A DNA stretch of 44,532 nucleotides. Source: Defluviicoccus sp. (lineage in GTDB: Bacteria > Pseudomonadota > Alphaproteobacteria > MPNO01). Below are positions 37,177 to 44,532 of this stretch, one piece after another (position 1 is the first letter of the stretch; each line of letters starts with the position of its first letter). The DNA is taken from assembly GCA_028821395.1 (NCBI GenBank), contig JAPPGP010000178.1, forward strand, positions 1 to 44,532. Reading direction: 5' to 3'. The notes below the pieces were generated by a model. It was not told the origin of the DNA, ran no database searches, and saw nothing but the letters and a program-made list of their open reading frames with translations. Position numbers and translations under genes: made by a program.

Positions 37177-37968
37177 ATGGTTGTCCTGTTGTGCGCCGGA
37201 GTCGTCGGGCCACTGGGCTGCGCGACCGCGCCGCAGACCGAGGACCCCGAAAGTCTCGCGGCCTTCGAACGGGCCAACGATCCGCTGGAGCCTTTCAACC
37301 GCGCGGTCTTCGCGGTCAACATCGCGGCCGACCGTTTCATCCTCAAGCCGGTCGCCTATGTCTACAAGGAAGCCGTTCCCGTCCCGGTTCGGGACATGGT
37401 GAGCAATTTCCTGCACAACTTGCGCAGTCCCGTGATCCTGTTGAACGCCCTGTTGCAGGGGGATGTCGAGCACGCGGGGACGACCGCGCTGCGGTTCTCG
37501 GTGAACAGCACGCTGGGTTTCGCCGGCATCGTGGATCTGGCGGGAGAGTTCGGGATCGTTCGGCGCAACGAGGATTTCGGCCAGACCCTCGCCGTCTGGG
37601 GCGTAGGGGAGGGCCTCTATCTGATGCTGCCCCTGCTGGGCCCGTCCAATGCACGGGACGCGGTCGGCCGGGTGGCCGACTATTTCAGCGATCCGCTGAC
37701 CTACTTGCGCTATGAGAAATTCGGCTATTCCCGTTTCGGCGCCAACATCATTGACGTTCGGGCGCGGAACTACGATTTGTTGAACGACGTGGAACGAGCA
37801 TCGGTTGACTTCTACGCTGCGGTACGCAGCCTGTACGGCCAGAATCGCCGCGACGCGATCGCCAACGGCGCGGAAGCCGAGTTGCCGCCGCTGCCCGAGA
37901 TTCCCGGCGAGGAGGACGATTTCGAGGATGAGGAAGGTCAGGAGCGCGACCGCCCGCCGACTCGCTAG
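37177..37968 (+). CDS. mlaA: MlaA (VacJ) outer-membrane phospholipid-removal lipoprotein
   Basis: MlaA extracts phospholipids from the outer leaflet and passes them to MlaC. From the ATG at 37177 the product is 263 residues: a hydrophobic leader with the lipobox-like PLGC (Cys15), then the family core with NDPLEPFNRAVFAVN, VRDMVSNFLHNLRSPV, NALLQGD and NSTLGFAGIVDLA. The frame is open to 36973, but that extension is Arg/Pro-rich and unlike a signal; the chosen start lacks positive residues before the hydrophobic stretch, so a non-ATG start slightly upstream is possible. It overlaps mlaC by 41 bases. No mlaBDEF genes are in the window. Confidence 0.92.
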   Translation: MVVLLCAGVVGPLGCATAPQTEDPESLAAFERANDPLEPFNRAVFAVNIAADRFILKPVAYVYKEAVPVPVRDMVSNFLHNLRSPVILLNALLQGDVEHAGTTALRFSVNSTLGFAGIVDLAGEFGIVRRNEDFGQTLAVWGVGEGLYLMLPLLGPSNARDAVGRVADYFSDPLTYLRYEKFGYSRFGANIIDVRARNYDLLNDVERASVDFYAAVRSLYGQNRRDAIANGAEAELPPLPEIPGEEDDFEDEEGQERDRPPTR

Positions 37969-38560
37969 CCGTCCCTCGACCGGCCTGATCGCTCTCGCCG
38001 CGTGGCTTGTCCTCGCCTCCCCGGCGGCCGCCGGAGACGCGGAGACCTTCATCCGCGAGACCGCCCATCGCGTGTTCGCCGCCTATTCCGACCCGATCAC
38101 CGATGAGGGACGGGAGGAAGTCTTCCGGGACGTTCTCTCCAACACCTTCGAGCTCAAGACCATCGCGCGGTTCACGCTCGGCCGCTACTGGCGCGCGGCG
38201 TCGGCGGACCAGCGCGAGGAATATCTTCGCCTGTTCGAGGACTTCCTGGTTCTCGCCTACGCAAATCGCTTCCGCGACCTCCGCGGCGTCAAGCTGCGAA
38301 TGGCCGGCCTGCGGATCATCAACGAGCGCGATTCGCTGGTCCAGTCCGAGGTCGGCGCGGACGGCACGAGGCCGCCGATCCGCATCGGTTGGCGCGTGCG
38401 CCAGACCGGGAAGGGCCTCAGGATCATCGACGTGATCGTCGACGGTATCAGCATGAGCGTCACCCAGCGGGACCAGTTCGCCGCAGCCATCCGCGCGGCG
38501 GGCGGCAAGGTCGAGGGGTTGCTGGCGATGCTGCGAGAAAAGACCGGCACCCCGGAATAG
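37928..38560 (+). CDS. mlaC: MlaC-like periplasmic phospholipid-binding protein
   Basis: MlaC ferries phospholipids between MlaA and the inner-membrane MlaFEDB transporter. The 210-residue product has a basic N-terminus and signal peptide (cleavage near AAA-G, residues 34-36), then the MlaC/Ttg2D core with FKLKTIARFTLGRYWR-like FELKTIARFTLGRYWRAAS, EYLRLFEDFLVLAYANRF and the C-terminal KGLRIIDVIVDGISM. The ATG inside mlaA gives a proper signal peptide and follows AGGAGG at 37910-37915. The 41-base overlap implies coupled synthesis with mlaA. Confidence 0.9.
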   Translation: MRKVRSATARRLASRPSTGLIALAAWLVLASPAAAGDAETFIRETAHRVFAAYSDPITDEGREEVFRDVLSNTFELKTIARFTLGRYWRAASADQREEYLRLFEDFLVLAYANRFRDLRGVKLRMAGLRIINERDSLVQSEVGADGTRPPIRIGWRVRQTGKGLRIIDVIVDGISMSVTQRDQFAAAIRAAGGKVEGLLAMLREKTGTPE

Positions 38561-38594
38561 CGGCCGTCCCGGCGCCGGAGCCACCGGCGGCGGT

Positions 38595-40277
38595 TCATCC
38601 CCGCGCGAGGGGCTTGTACCGCATGGGCCGGGGCCGCTCCGCCGCATCGCCCAGCCGGCGCCGGCGGTCGGCCTCGTAGTCTTCGTGGTTTCCTTCGAAC
38701 CAGACCGCCCGTCCCTCGCCCTCGAAAGCCAGCATGTGGGTTGCGATGCGGTCGAGGAACCAGCGGTCGTGGCTGATCACCACCGCGCATCCGGCGAAGG
38801 AGACGAGCGCGTCCTCGAGCGCGCGCAGCGTGTCCACGTCGAGGTCGTTGGTCGGCTCGTCGAGCAGCAGGACGTTGGCGCCCGACTTGAGCAGCTTGGC
38901 GAGATGCACCCGGTTGCGCTCGCCGCCCGAAAGCTCGCCGACCTTCTTCTGCTGGTCCGGCCCGCGGAAGTTGAACGCACCCACATAGGCGCGCGACGGC
39001 ATCCTGCGGGCGCCCATCGCGACCTCCGCCTCGCCCTCGGCAATCTCTTCCCACACGGTGTTGTCCGCGTTCAGGCTGTCGCGCGACTGGTCGACATGGC
39101 CAAGGACCACGGTCTCGCCGATGCGGAGCGAGCCCGAATCTGGCGTCTCCGCGCCGGCGATCATGCGGAACAGCGTGGTCTTGCCCGCCCCGTTCGGTCC
39201 GATCACGCCCACGATTCCGCCGCGCGGCAGCTTGAAGTCGAGGTCCTCGATCAGCAGCTGGTCGGCGAACCCCTTGGTGAGGCCGCGCGCCTCGATGACC
39301 AGGTCGCCGAGCCGCGGGCCCGGCGGAATGACGATCTGCGCGGTCTCCGGCGCTCGGTCGTTGGCCTCGGCGAGCAGCGCTTCGTAGGCCGCGACCCGGG
39401 CCTTGCTCTTGGCCTGGCGCGCCCTGGGGGTGGCGCGGATCCATTCGAGCTCGCGGGCCAGGGTACGCTGCCGGGCGGTCTCCCGCTTCTCCTCCTGGGC
39501 CAGACGCCTCTCTTTCTGTTCCAGCCATGAGGAGTAGTTGCCCTGCCACGGGATGCCGTGGCCGCGGTCGAGCTCGAGGATCCAGCCGGCGACGTTATCG
39601 AGGAAGTACCGGTCATGGGTGATCGCGACCACAGTGCCGGGATAGTCGAGCAGGAAGCGTTCGAGCCAGGCGACCGACTCCGCGTCGAGATGATTGGTCG
39701 GCTCGTCGAGCAGCAGGAGATCGGGCTGGCCGAGCAACAGCCGGCAAAGCGCCACCCGGCGGCGCTCGCCGCCCGACAGGGTCGCGACCCGGGCATCCCC
39801 CGGCGGGCAGCGCAGCGCGTCCATTGCGATCTCCACCCTGCGGTCGAGATCCCAGGCATCGGCCGCGTCGATCTCTTCCTGGAGCGCGGCCTGTTCCTCG
39901 ATCAGCGCATTCATCGCCTCGTCGTCGAGCGGCTCGGCGAACCTGGCGCTCACCGCCTCGAACCGCGCGAGCAGGTCCTGCGTCTCGGCCACGCCCTCGA
40001 GGACGGCGTCGCGCACGGTCGTCGACGGGTCGAGCGCCGGCTCCTGAGCGAGATGGCCGACGCGGATCGAGTCCGCGGCCCAGGCCTCGCCGCTGTAATC
40101 GGCCTCCAGCCCGCCCATGATCCTGAGCAGGGTCGACTTGCCCGCGCCGTTGAGCCCGAGCACGCCGATCTTGGCCTCCGGCAGGAAGGCCAGGCTGATA
40201 TCCTTGAGGACCTGCCGGCCTCCCGGATAGGCCTTTCCGAGCCGCCGCATGACATAGACGTATTGCGGGGTGCTCAT
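38595..40277 (-). CDS. ettA: EttA-type ABC-F translation factor
   Basis: EttA is a soluble ABC-F ATPase that gates ribosomes according to energy status. The 560-residue product has two ABC domains with Walker A GLNGAGKS (41-48) and GPNGAGKT, signatures LSGGERRRVALCRLL and LSGGERNRVHLAKLL, and Walker B LLLDEPTNHLD and LLLDEPTNDLD. The linker (about 240-310) and arm region match EttA rather than Uup, and there are no membrane segments. The start at 40277 overlaps the upstream unknown gene as ATGA. It converges on mlaC with a 34-base gap. Confidence 0.95.
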   Translation of the reverse strand: MSTPQYVYVMRRLGKAYPGGRQVLKDISLAFLPEAKIGVLGLNGAGKSTLLRIMGGLEADYSGEAWAADSIRVGHLAQEPALDPSTTVRDAVLEGVAETQDLLARFEAVSARFAEPLDDEAMNALIEEQAALQEEIDAADAWDLDRRVEIAMDALRCPPGDARVATLSGGERRRVALCRLLLGQPDLLLLDEPTNHLDAESVAWLERFLLDYPGTVVAITHDRYFLDNVAGWILELDRGHGIPWQGNYSSWLEQKERRLAQEEKRETARQRTLARELEWIRATPRARQAKSKARVAAYEALLAEANDRAPETAQIVIPPGPRLGDLVIEARGLTKGFADQLLIEDLDFKLPRGGIVGVIGPNGAGKTTLFRMIAGAETPDSGSLRIGETVVLGHVDQSRDSLNADNTVWEEIAEGEAEVAMGARRMPSRAYVGAFNFRGPDQQKKVGELSGGERNRVHLAKLLKSGANVLLLDEPTNDLDVDTLRALEDALVSFAGCAVVISHDRWFLDRIATHMLAFEGEGRAVWFEGNHEDYEADRRRRLGDAAERPRPMRYKPLARG

Positions 40278-41005
40278 GACCTGGAGCCTGGTCCGTGCCC
40301 GTTCGATCCGGGCCGGATATCGGGCACCGGGATGGCCCGCCAGTCGGCCGCGATCCGCTCGGGCACGGCCCGCTTGCGGAAAGTGTTGCGGACCTCGCGC
40401 CATTTGTGGCCGATCGAGGTGGCGACGATCTGCCGGTCGAGTCTCTTGAATTCGTCGATGACGGGGGCGTGGCGGACCAAGTCCGCCGGGCTGAGGACAA
40501 AGGCCGCGTCGCCGGTTGCGGACTCCGGCCAGTCGGTCTCGCGGAGCCTCCGGTCGAACCGGCTTCGGGCGTCCGCAGGGACTTTCCGGCTGTCGACGTC
40601 GGCCAGGCCCTCGCGCATCCCCCGATCGAAGCATTGCCGCGCCATCGCCTCGCATTCGGACCGTTGCAGGCGCTGCGGGTCCGCCACCACCGCCACCGCG
40701 TGAACCGTCAGGTCCGACAGGCAGGACACGAAGATCTTCACCGACGAATCATGAATCGCCCGCGAGAACGCATCGTCCATGAAATACTCCCGGAACTGCG
40801 TTCCCATACGCGCCTTCAAGTAGTCGAAGAGAGAGGTCTGCGCCACGTAGGAGGCCCGGGTGCGAGCGAACCTGTTCAGATACTCGACAGAATCTATGGG
40901 GGTTCGGTCAAAACGCTCGGCGATACTCTTGAAGGGCCCTGGAAGGCGGGCAAGAACCGATAACATCTTCAGGGATACTTGACGATTCGCCAAATCGCGC
41001 CGCAT
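40274..41005 (-). CDS. conserved-looking protein of unknown function upstream of ettA
   Basis: I do not recognise the family. The 243-residue product has no signal peptide, membrane helix or repeat. It is rich in Arg, Asp and Ala and looks soluble; segments such as SYVAQTSLFDYLKARMGTQF and FMDDAFSRAIHDSSVKIFVS look like ordered helix-rich protein rather than random GC coding. Its stop overlaps the ettA start (ATGA), so the two are likely coexpressed. GAAGGA directly abuts the first ATG, which is too close for a good ribosome site; a second ATG at 40966 is an alternative start. Confidence 0.75.
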   Translation of the reverse strand: MRRDLANRQVSLKMLSVLARLPGPFKSIAERFDRTPIDSVEYLNRFARTRASYVAQTSLFDYLKARMGTQFREYFMDDAFSRAIHDSSVKIFVSCLSDLTVHAVAVVADPQRLQRSECEAMARQCFDRGMREGLADVDSRKVPADARSRFDRRLRETDWPESATGDAAFVLSPADLVRHAPVIDEFKRLDRQIVATSIGHKWREVRNTFRKRAVPERIAADWRAIPVPDIRPGSNGHGPGSRS

Positions 41006-41014
41006 TCCTTCAAC

Positions 41015-41044
41015 TTGACACTTTTTGTGCGCACTGCGTAACCT
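41015..41044 (+). promoter_or_regulatory. candidate promoter with palindromic operator for the symporter operon
   Basis: TTGACA (41015-41020, perfect -35), an 18-base spacer and TAACCT (41039-41044) precede the DUF4212 gene, leaving a leader of about 80 bases. The self-complementary octamer GTGCGCAC (41027-41034) sits in the spacer, an ideal place for a repressor or MerR-like regulator. The upstream minus-strand gene starts at 41005, so the region is divergent. Confidence 0.45.
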
Positions 41045-41129
41045 TTCAACACCATGTGACCGGCCCGGAGAGCGTGCCGGATCCGATCATGGGGAACGCT
41101 TCACCGCAGACCTAAGAAGGTGGTATCGC

Positions 41130-41402
41130 ATGTCCGACTCGTCAGGCCAGCGGACCCGCCACTGGGAGAGGACCAGGAACCTCACGATCATCGTACTGGT
41201 GGTCTGGTTCGTCTTCGCCCTCCTGGTGCACTGGTTCGCCAATAGCCTTAACGGGATGTCCTTCATCGGCTTCCCGCTGGGCTACTACCTCGCAGTCCAA
41301 GGCTCGCTGATCATTTTCGTCCTGCTGATCTTCTACCAGAACTGGCAGCAGGACAAGATCGACTCAGACGCCGGTCTCTCCGGCGACGAGACAGAGGACT
41401 AG
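41130..41402 (+). CDS. DUF4212 small subunit of a sodium/solute symporter
   Basis: The 90-residue membrane protein has two hydrophobic helices (about 16-37 and 48-68) around the conserved HWFANSLNG and GFPLGYYLAVQG motifs, diagnostic of DUF4212. Members are encoded next to acetate-type symporters and are regarded as their small subunit. AAGAAGG lies 9 bases before the ATG. The symporter starts 11 bases after its stop. Its acidic C-terminal tail is cytoplasmic or exposed by inference. Confidence 0.92.
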   Translation: MSDSSGQRTRHWERTRNLTIIVLVVWFVFALLVHWFANSLNGMSFIGFPLGYYLAVQGSLIIFVLLIFYQNWQQDKIDSDAGLSGDETED

Positions 41403-41413
41403 GAGAGACCGCC

Positions 41414-43225
41414 ATGTTCAAGGGGAACTTTATCGAGAACCTGCCCAAGATATACGGCACGTATACGGGCGGGTTCGTCGTCTTCATCATCCTGATGGCG
41501 ATCCTGGAGCTGCTGGGGGTCGGCGCCGACACCATCGGCATCCTCTTCGTCATCTTCACCGTCGCCATCTACGCGGGCATCGGCTGGCTGTCGCGCACCA
41601 TGCAGGTGTCGGCCTACTACGTGGCCGGGCGCGAGGTGCCGCCGGTGTTCAACGGCATGGCGACCGCGGCCGACTGGATGTCCGGCGCCTCCTTCGTGGC
41701 GCTGGCCGGCGGCATCTATTTCGGCGGCCACGGCTATCTCGCCTTCGTGGTCGGCTGGACCGGCGGCTACGTGCTGGTGAACTCGCTGCTTGCGCCCTAT
41801 CTCCGCAAGTTCGGCTGCTACACGGTGCCGGACTTCATCGGCACGCGCTATGGCGGGAACTGGGCGCGGCTGGTCGCCGTGATCATCCTGGTGGTGACGT
41901 CGTTCACCTATGTGACGGCGCAGATCAACGCGACCGGGACGATCGCCGCCCGCGCGTTGCACATCCCGTTCGAGGTCGGCGTCTGGTTCGGCCTCCTCGG
42001 TATCCTGCTGTGTTCGATGCTGGGCGGGATGCGCGCCGTGACCTGGACCCAGGTGGCGCAGTACATCGTGCTGATCATCGCCTATCTGATCCCGGTGATC
42101 TGGATGTCGAACAAGCAGGGCTTCGGCATCATCCCGCACTTCACCTACGGGGAGGCGGTGGCGCGGATCGCCGAGCTGGAGCCGATGCTGGGCGTCGGCG
42201 CGGCCGCCCTGGAGAAGGTGCCCGGGGTGAAAATCCTCACCAGCCTGCACAACGGACCCCAGGACAGCGCCCTATACAACTGGAAGTTCGTCACGCTCGC
42301 GCTTTGCATGATGGCGGGGACGGCATCGCTGCCGCACATCCTGATGCGCTACTTCACCACGCCGACCGTCCGGTCGGCCCGGCGCTCGGTGTCGTGGTCG
42401 CTGTTCTTCATCTTCCTGCTGTACTTCACCGCGCCGGCCCTGGCGACGCTGACCAAGCTGCAGCTGTTCGATCCGAACCTCGCGACCGCGATCATCGGCA
42501 AGTCCATCGAGCAGGTGCAGAACCTCGAATGGATCAAGCAGTGGACCTCGGTCGGGATGCTCGCCGTGACCGACGGCAACAAGGACGGCATCCTGCAGAT
42601 CAACGAGTTCTTCATGCGGCCGGACATCGTCGTCCTGGCGACGCCCGAAATTGCGGGTCTGCCGTATGTGATCTCGGGCCTCGTCGCGGCCGGCGGCATG
42701 GCGGCCGCCATGTCAACGGCGGACGGGCTGCTGCTGGCCATCGCCAACGCGCTGAGCCACGATCTGTACTACAAGATCATCGACCCGAAGGCCGACACCG
42801 CGCGCCGTCTGATCGTCGCCCGCGTGTTGCTCATCGTGATCGGTGCGCTCGGCGCCATCGTCGCCAGCTTCCAGCTCACCGGGATCCTGGGGGCGGTCGC
42901 CTGGGCCTTCTGCTTTGCCTGCTCTGGCCTGTTCTTCCCGCTGGTCCTCGGGGTCTGGTGGAAACGGGCGACGACGGCCGGGGCCTTGGCCGGGATGATC
43001 CTGGGGTTTGCCGCCGGGTCGATCTATCTCTGGTGGACCTACACCACGGGCCAGCAGTGGATCGGTCTCGACCATCTCCGGTTCGGCATCATCGGAATGC
43101 CGGTCAGCCTGGTGGCCATGGTGGTCGTCAGCCTGATGACGCCGGCGCCCGACGAAGAAGTCCAGCAGATGGTGGACGCGACCCGCGATCCCAGCGGCTC
43201 CACCATCCTGGAGGCGTCGCACTAG
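41414..43225 (+). CDS. ActP-like sodium/solute symporter (acetate-type) with EF-hand loop
   Basis: This is a large SSS-family symporter of 603 residues with about 13 membrane helices, of the group found beside DUF4212. Family features include YYVAGREVPPVFNGMATAADWMSGASF, the GGxAAAMSTADGLLLAIANALSHDLY segment (about 427-451) and a Na-site-like region near it. Substrate is probably a small carboxylate such as acetate, but cannot be proven here. Residues 387-398 form a textbook EF-hand calcium loop, D-G-N-K-D-G-I-L-Q-I-N-E, in an extramembrane loop. AGGAGAG precedes the ATG. Transcription likely ends at the terminator at 43251. Confidence 0.9.
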   Translation: MFKGNFIENLPKIYGTYTGGFVVFIILMAILELLGVGADTIGILFVIFTVAIYAGIGWLSRTMQVSAYYVAGREVPPVFNGMATAADWMSGASFVALAGGIYFGGHGYLAFVVGWTGGYVLVNSLLAPYLRKFGCYTVPDFIGTRYGGNWARLVAVIILVVTSFTYVTAQINATGTIAARALHIPFEVGVWFGLLGILLCSMLGGMRAVTWTQVAQYIVLIIAYLIPVIWMSNKQGFGIIPHFTYGEAVARIAELEPMLGVGAAALEKVPGVKILTSLHNGPQDSALYNWKFVTLALCMMAGTASLPHILMRYFTTPTVRSARRSVSWSLFFIFLLYFTAPALATLTKLQLFDPNLATAIIGKSIEQVQNLEWIKQWTSVGMLAVTDGNKDGILQINEFFMRPDIVVLATPEIAGLPYVISGLVAAGGMAAAMSTADGLLLAIANALSHDLYYKIIDPKADTARRLIVARVLLIVIGALGAIVASFQLTGILGAVAWAFCFACSGLFFPLVLGVWWKRATTAGALAGMILGFAAGSIYLWWTYTTGQQWIGLDHLRFGIIGMPVSLVAMVVVSLMTPAPDEEVQQMVDATRDPSGSTILEASH

Positions 43226-43250
43226 CGCCCATCGGCGCGTGACTCGCAGC

Positions 43251-43287
43251 GGGGGCGGAACCTTGTTCCGCCCCCGATCTCTTTTAT
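43251..43287 (+). terminator. strong Rho-independent terminator after the symporter gene
   Basis: An 11-bp perfect stem (GGGGGCGGAAC at 43251-43261 with GTTCCGCCCCC at 43265-43275), a 3-base loop and a T-rich tail (TCTCTTTTAT) lie 25 bases after the symporter stop. This closes the DUF4212-symporter unit. Confidence 0.88.
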
Positions 43288-43318
43288 CCTGCGGCCGACC
43301 TGCGGCGAGGGACGGTGA

Positions 43319-43666
43319 ATGAGCGGGGCGTTTCCGGTCTGGGCGGTGGTCCAGGACTACATCCTGGGCGCGATCATGTGGACGCTGATCGGCCGGTTCG
43401 GAATGAACATCTTCCTGCCAACGGATTCCTCGTTCTTCTTCATGCGGGTGTTCGTGAAGATGACGGATCCGATCATCCGGCTGTTTCGCCCGATCACGCC
43501 GGGCTTCCTGGTCGAGCCGATGATCCCGCTCTACGTTGCTTGGTTCTTCTACATGATCCGCTTTTATCTGATGCCCTGGCTGCTCGGCTACTCGGTCCTC
43601 GGCATGCTGTCCTTCCCGCTGGAGGGGGAGATCGCCGCCTGGCTGTACCGCAGCTTCGGGCCATAG
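43319..43666 (+). CDS. YggT-like integral membrane protein
   Basis: The 115-residue product has at least three hydrophobic segments. The central FMRVFVKMTDPIIRLFRPITPGFL resembles the YggT-family helix-turn motif of the form LxPI-R-PxxP. Function of YggT proteins is poorly known; some are implicated in osmotic or membrane biology. It lies only 32 bases past the symporter terminator with no obvious promoter of its own, so expression by readthrough or a cryptic promoter is expected. It is 26 bases upstream of the dehydrogenase. Family call is moderate. Confidence 0.65.
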   Translation: MSGAFPVWAVVQDYILGAIMWTLIGRFGMNIFLPTDSSFFFMRVFVKMTDPIIRLFRPITPGFLVEPMIPLYVAWFFYMIRFYLMPWLLGYSVLGMLSFPLEGEIAAWLYRSFGP

Positions 43667-43692
43667 CCCGCATTTCGAACGGTGGAACGACC

Positions 43693-44481
43693 ATGACGGA
43701 CGGCTTCGACAGCGCATCCCTCCTCAGCATCCGGGACCGGGTGATCGTCGTCACCGGCGGCGGCAAGGGGATCGGCCGCGTCTATTGCGAGCGCATGGCG
43801 GAAGCCGGCGCCAGGATGGTGGTGGCCGATATCGATGCGGACGCCAATGACGATGCCGTGGCGGCGATCCGCGCGGCCGGCGGTGAGGCGGTGGCCTGCG
43901 CCACCGATGTCAGCGACGCCGACCAGGCCGAGCGCATGGCCGAGACCGCAATCGAGAGCTTCGGGCGGATCGACGGGCTGCTCAACAATGCCTCGCTGAT
44001 GAGCGTGCTCCCGCGCGGCGACTGGATGGAGATCGACGTCGAGCGCTGGGACCGGGTGATGGAGGTCAACCTGCGCGGCATCTTCGTCTGCTGCCGCGCC
44101 GTGGTGCCCCAGATGAAGGCGCAGGGCGGCGGCAAGATCGTCAACATCTCGTCCGGCCGGTTCTGGATGGGCGCGCCCAACCGGCTCGACTACTCGACAT
44201 CCAAGGCGGGCGTGATCGGGCTGACCCGTTCGCTCGCGACCGAGGTCGGCCCCTACAATATCTGCGTCAACGCGATCACCCCGGGCTTCACGCTGAGCGA
44301 CACCCAGGTCGCCTCCTCCGGCGACTACGCCCAGAAGAACGAGCCGCCGCCCGGGCGCATCATCCGGCGCCACCAATATCCCGACGACCTGGTCGGCGCG
44401 GCGATGTTCCTGATGTCGCCGGGCTCCGACTTCATCACCGGCCAGACCATCAACGTCGATGGCGGCCAGTCGATGCACTAG
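43693..44481 (+). CDS. short-chain dehydrogenase/reductase (classical SDR)
   Basis: This 262-residue NAD(P)-dependent oxidoreductase has the TGGGKGIG cofactor loop at 21-28, an acidic Asp46 after beta-2 that favours NAD, NNAS at 99-102, and the catalytic set Asn126, Ser154, Tyr167 and Lys171. The C-terminal part contains NAITPGFTLSDTQ and ends GQTINVDGGQSMH, typical of classical SDRs. Substrate cannot be read; it resembles sugar or keto-acyl dehydrogenases such as 3-oxoacyl-ACP reductase-like proteins. The ATG follows GGTGGAACG. It is the last complete gene in the window. Confidence 0.92.
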   Translation: MTDGFDSASLLSIRDRVIVVTGGGKGIGRVYCERMAEAGARMVVADIDADANDDAVAAIRAAGGEAVACATDVSDADQAERMAETAIESFGRIDGLLNNASLMSVLPRGDWMEIDVERWDRVMEVNLRGIFVCCRAVVPQMKAQGGGKIVNISSGRFWMGAPNRLDYSTSKAGVIGLTRSLATEVGPYNICVNAITPGFTLSDTQVASSGDYAQKNEPPPGRIIRRHQYPDDLVGAAMFLMSPGSDFITGQTINVDGGQSMH

Positions 44482-44532
44482 TGTTCCGTCTCATAAGTTC
44501 TTTATCATAAGAAGGGCTCGTGCTACCGTCGG
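44482..44532. other. AT-rich tail at the right edge
   Basis: The last 51 bases after the dehydrogenase are AT-rich with repeated CATAAG and a -10-like TATCAT (44503-44508). No good -35 or hairpin was found, and no gene is visible before the window ends. Confidence 0.5.

Overview
The window is very GC-rich, gene-dense bacterial DNA, almost certainly from an alphaproteobacterium and most plausibly Rhodospirillales in the broad sense. The grounds are the gene order (a dcw cluster running ftsA-ftsZ-lpxC-bamD-recN-ligA), the Gram-negative envelope genes (lpxC, bamD, mlaA, mlaC), a meso-diaminopimelate type MurE, and the DUF4212 plus sodium/solute symporter pair. Genus cannot be read from the sequence. 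The first 26 bases look like a Tn5/Nextera mosaic-end remnant, so the left edge is probably a contig end rather than genomic sequence.

Region 1 (27-16929) is the division and cell wall cluster: 3' end of rsmH, ftsL, ftsI, murE, murF, mraY, murD, ftsW, murG, murC, murB, ddl, ftsQ, ftsA, ftsZ. Twelve of the thirteen junctions from rsmH to ftsA are overlapping start/stop codons, so this is one compact co-translated operon. It makes the UDP-MurNAc-pentapeptide (MurB, MurC, MurD, MurE, MurF, Ddl), the lipid-linked precursors (MraY, MurG), and the septal synthase and Z-ring (FtsW, FtsI, FtsL, FtsQ, FtsA, FtsZ). A 32-codon reading frame fills the gap between ftsA and ftsZ and overlaps the ftsZ start.

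Region 2 (16930-22900) carries lpxC (lipid A), bamD (outer-membrane protein assembly), recN (break repair) and ligA (NAD-dependent ligase). The lpxC and bamD upstream gaps hold a one-turn direct repeat and a 12-bp inverted repeat. Region 3 (22863-28118, minus strand) is uvrD, prmA and an aminopeptidase P, convergent with and overlapping ligA. Region 4 (28225-31056) is a secreted HtrA-like protein whose catalytic triad appears to be lost, convergent with a CBS-domain ClC chloride protein.

Region 5 (31087-36813, minus strand) is a one-carbon unit, metF then metH, followed by a hot-dog thioesterase coupled to metH and a secreted pentapeptide-repeat protein. Region 6 (37177-38560) is the phospholipid-trafficking pair mlaA and mlaC. 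Region 7 (38595-41005, minus strand) is an unrecognised protein coupled to the translation factor ettA. Region 8 (41130-44481) is a DUF4212/symporter pair closed by a strong terminator, then a YggT-like membrane protein and a short-chain dehydrogenase.

Most of the window is conserved core genome. No RNA genes, insertion sequences, CRISPR arrays or prophage genes were seen, and no clear undescribed multi-gene system. The items most worth a second look are the inactive-looking HtrA protein, a canonical EF-hand loop in the symporter, the ftsA-ftsZ small frame, and the regulatory repeats around lpxC and bamD.
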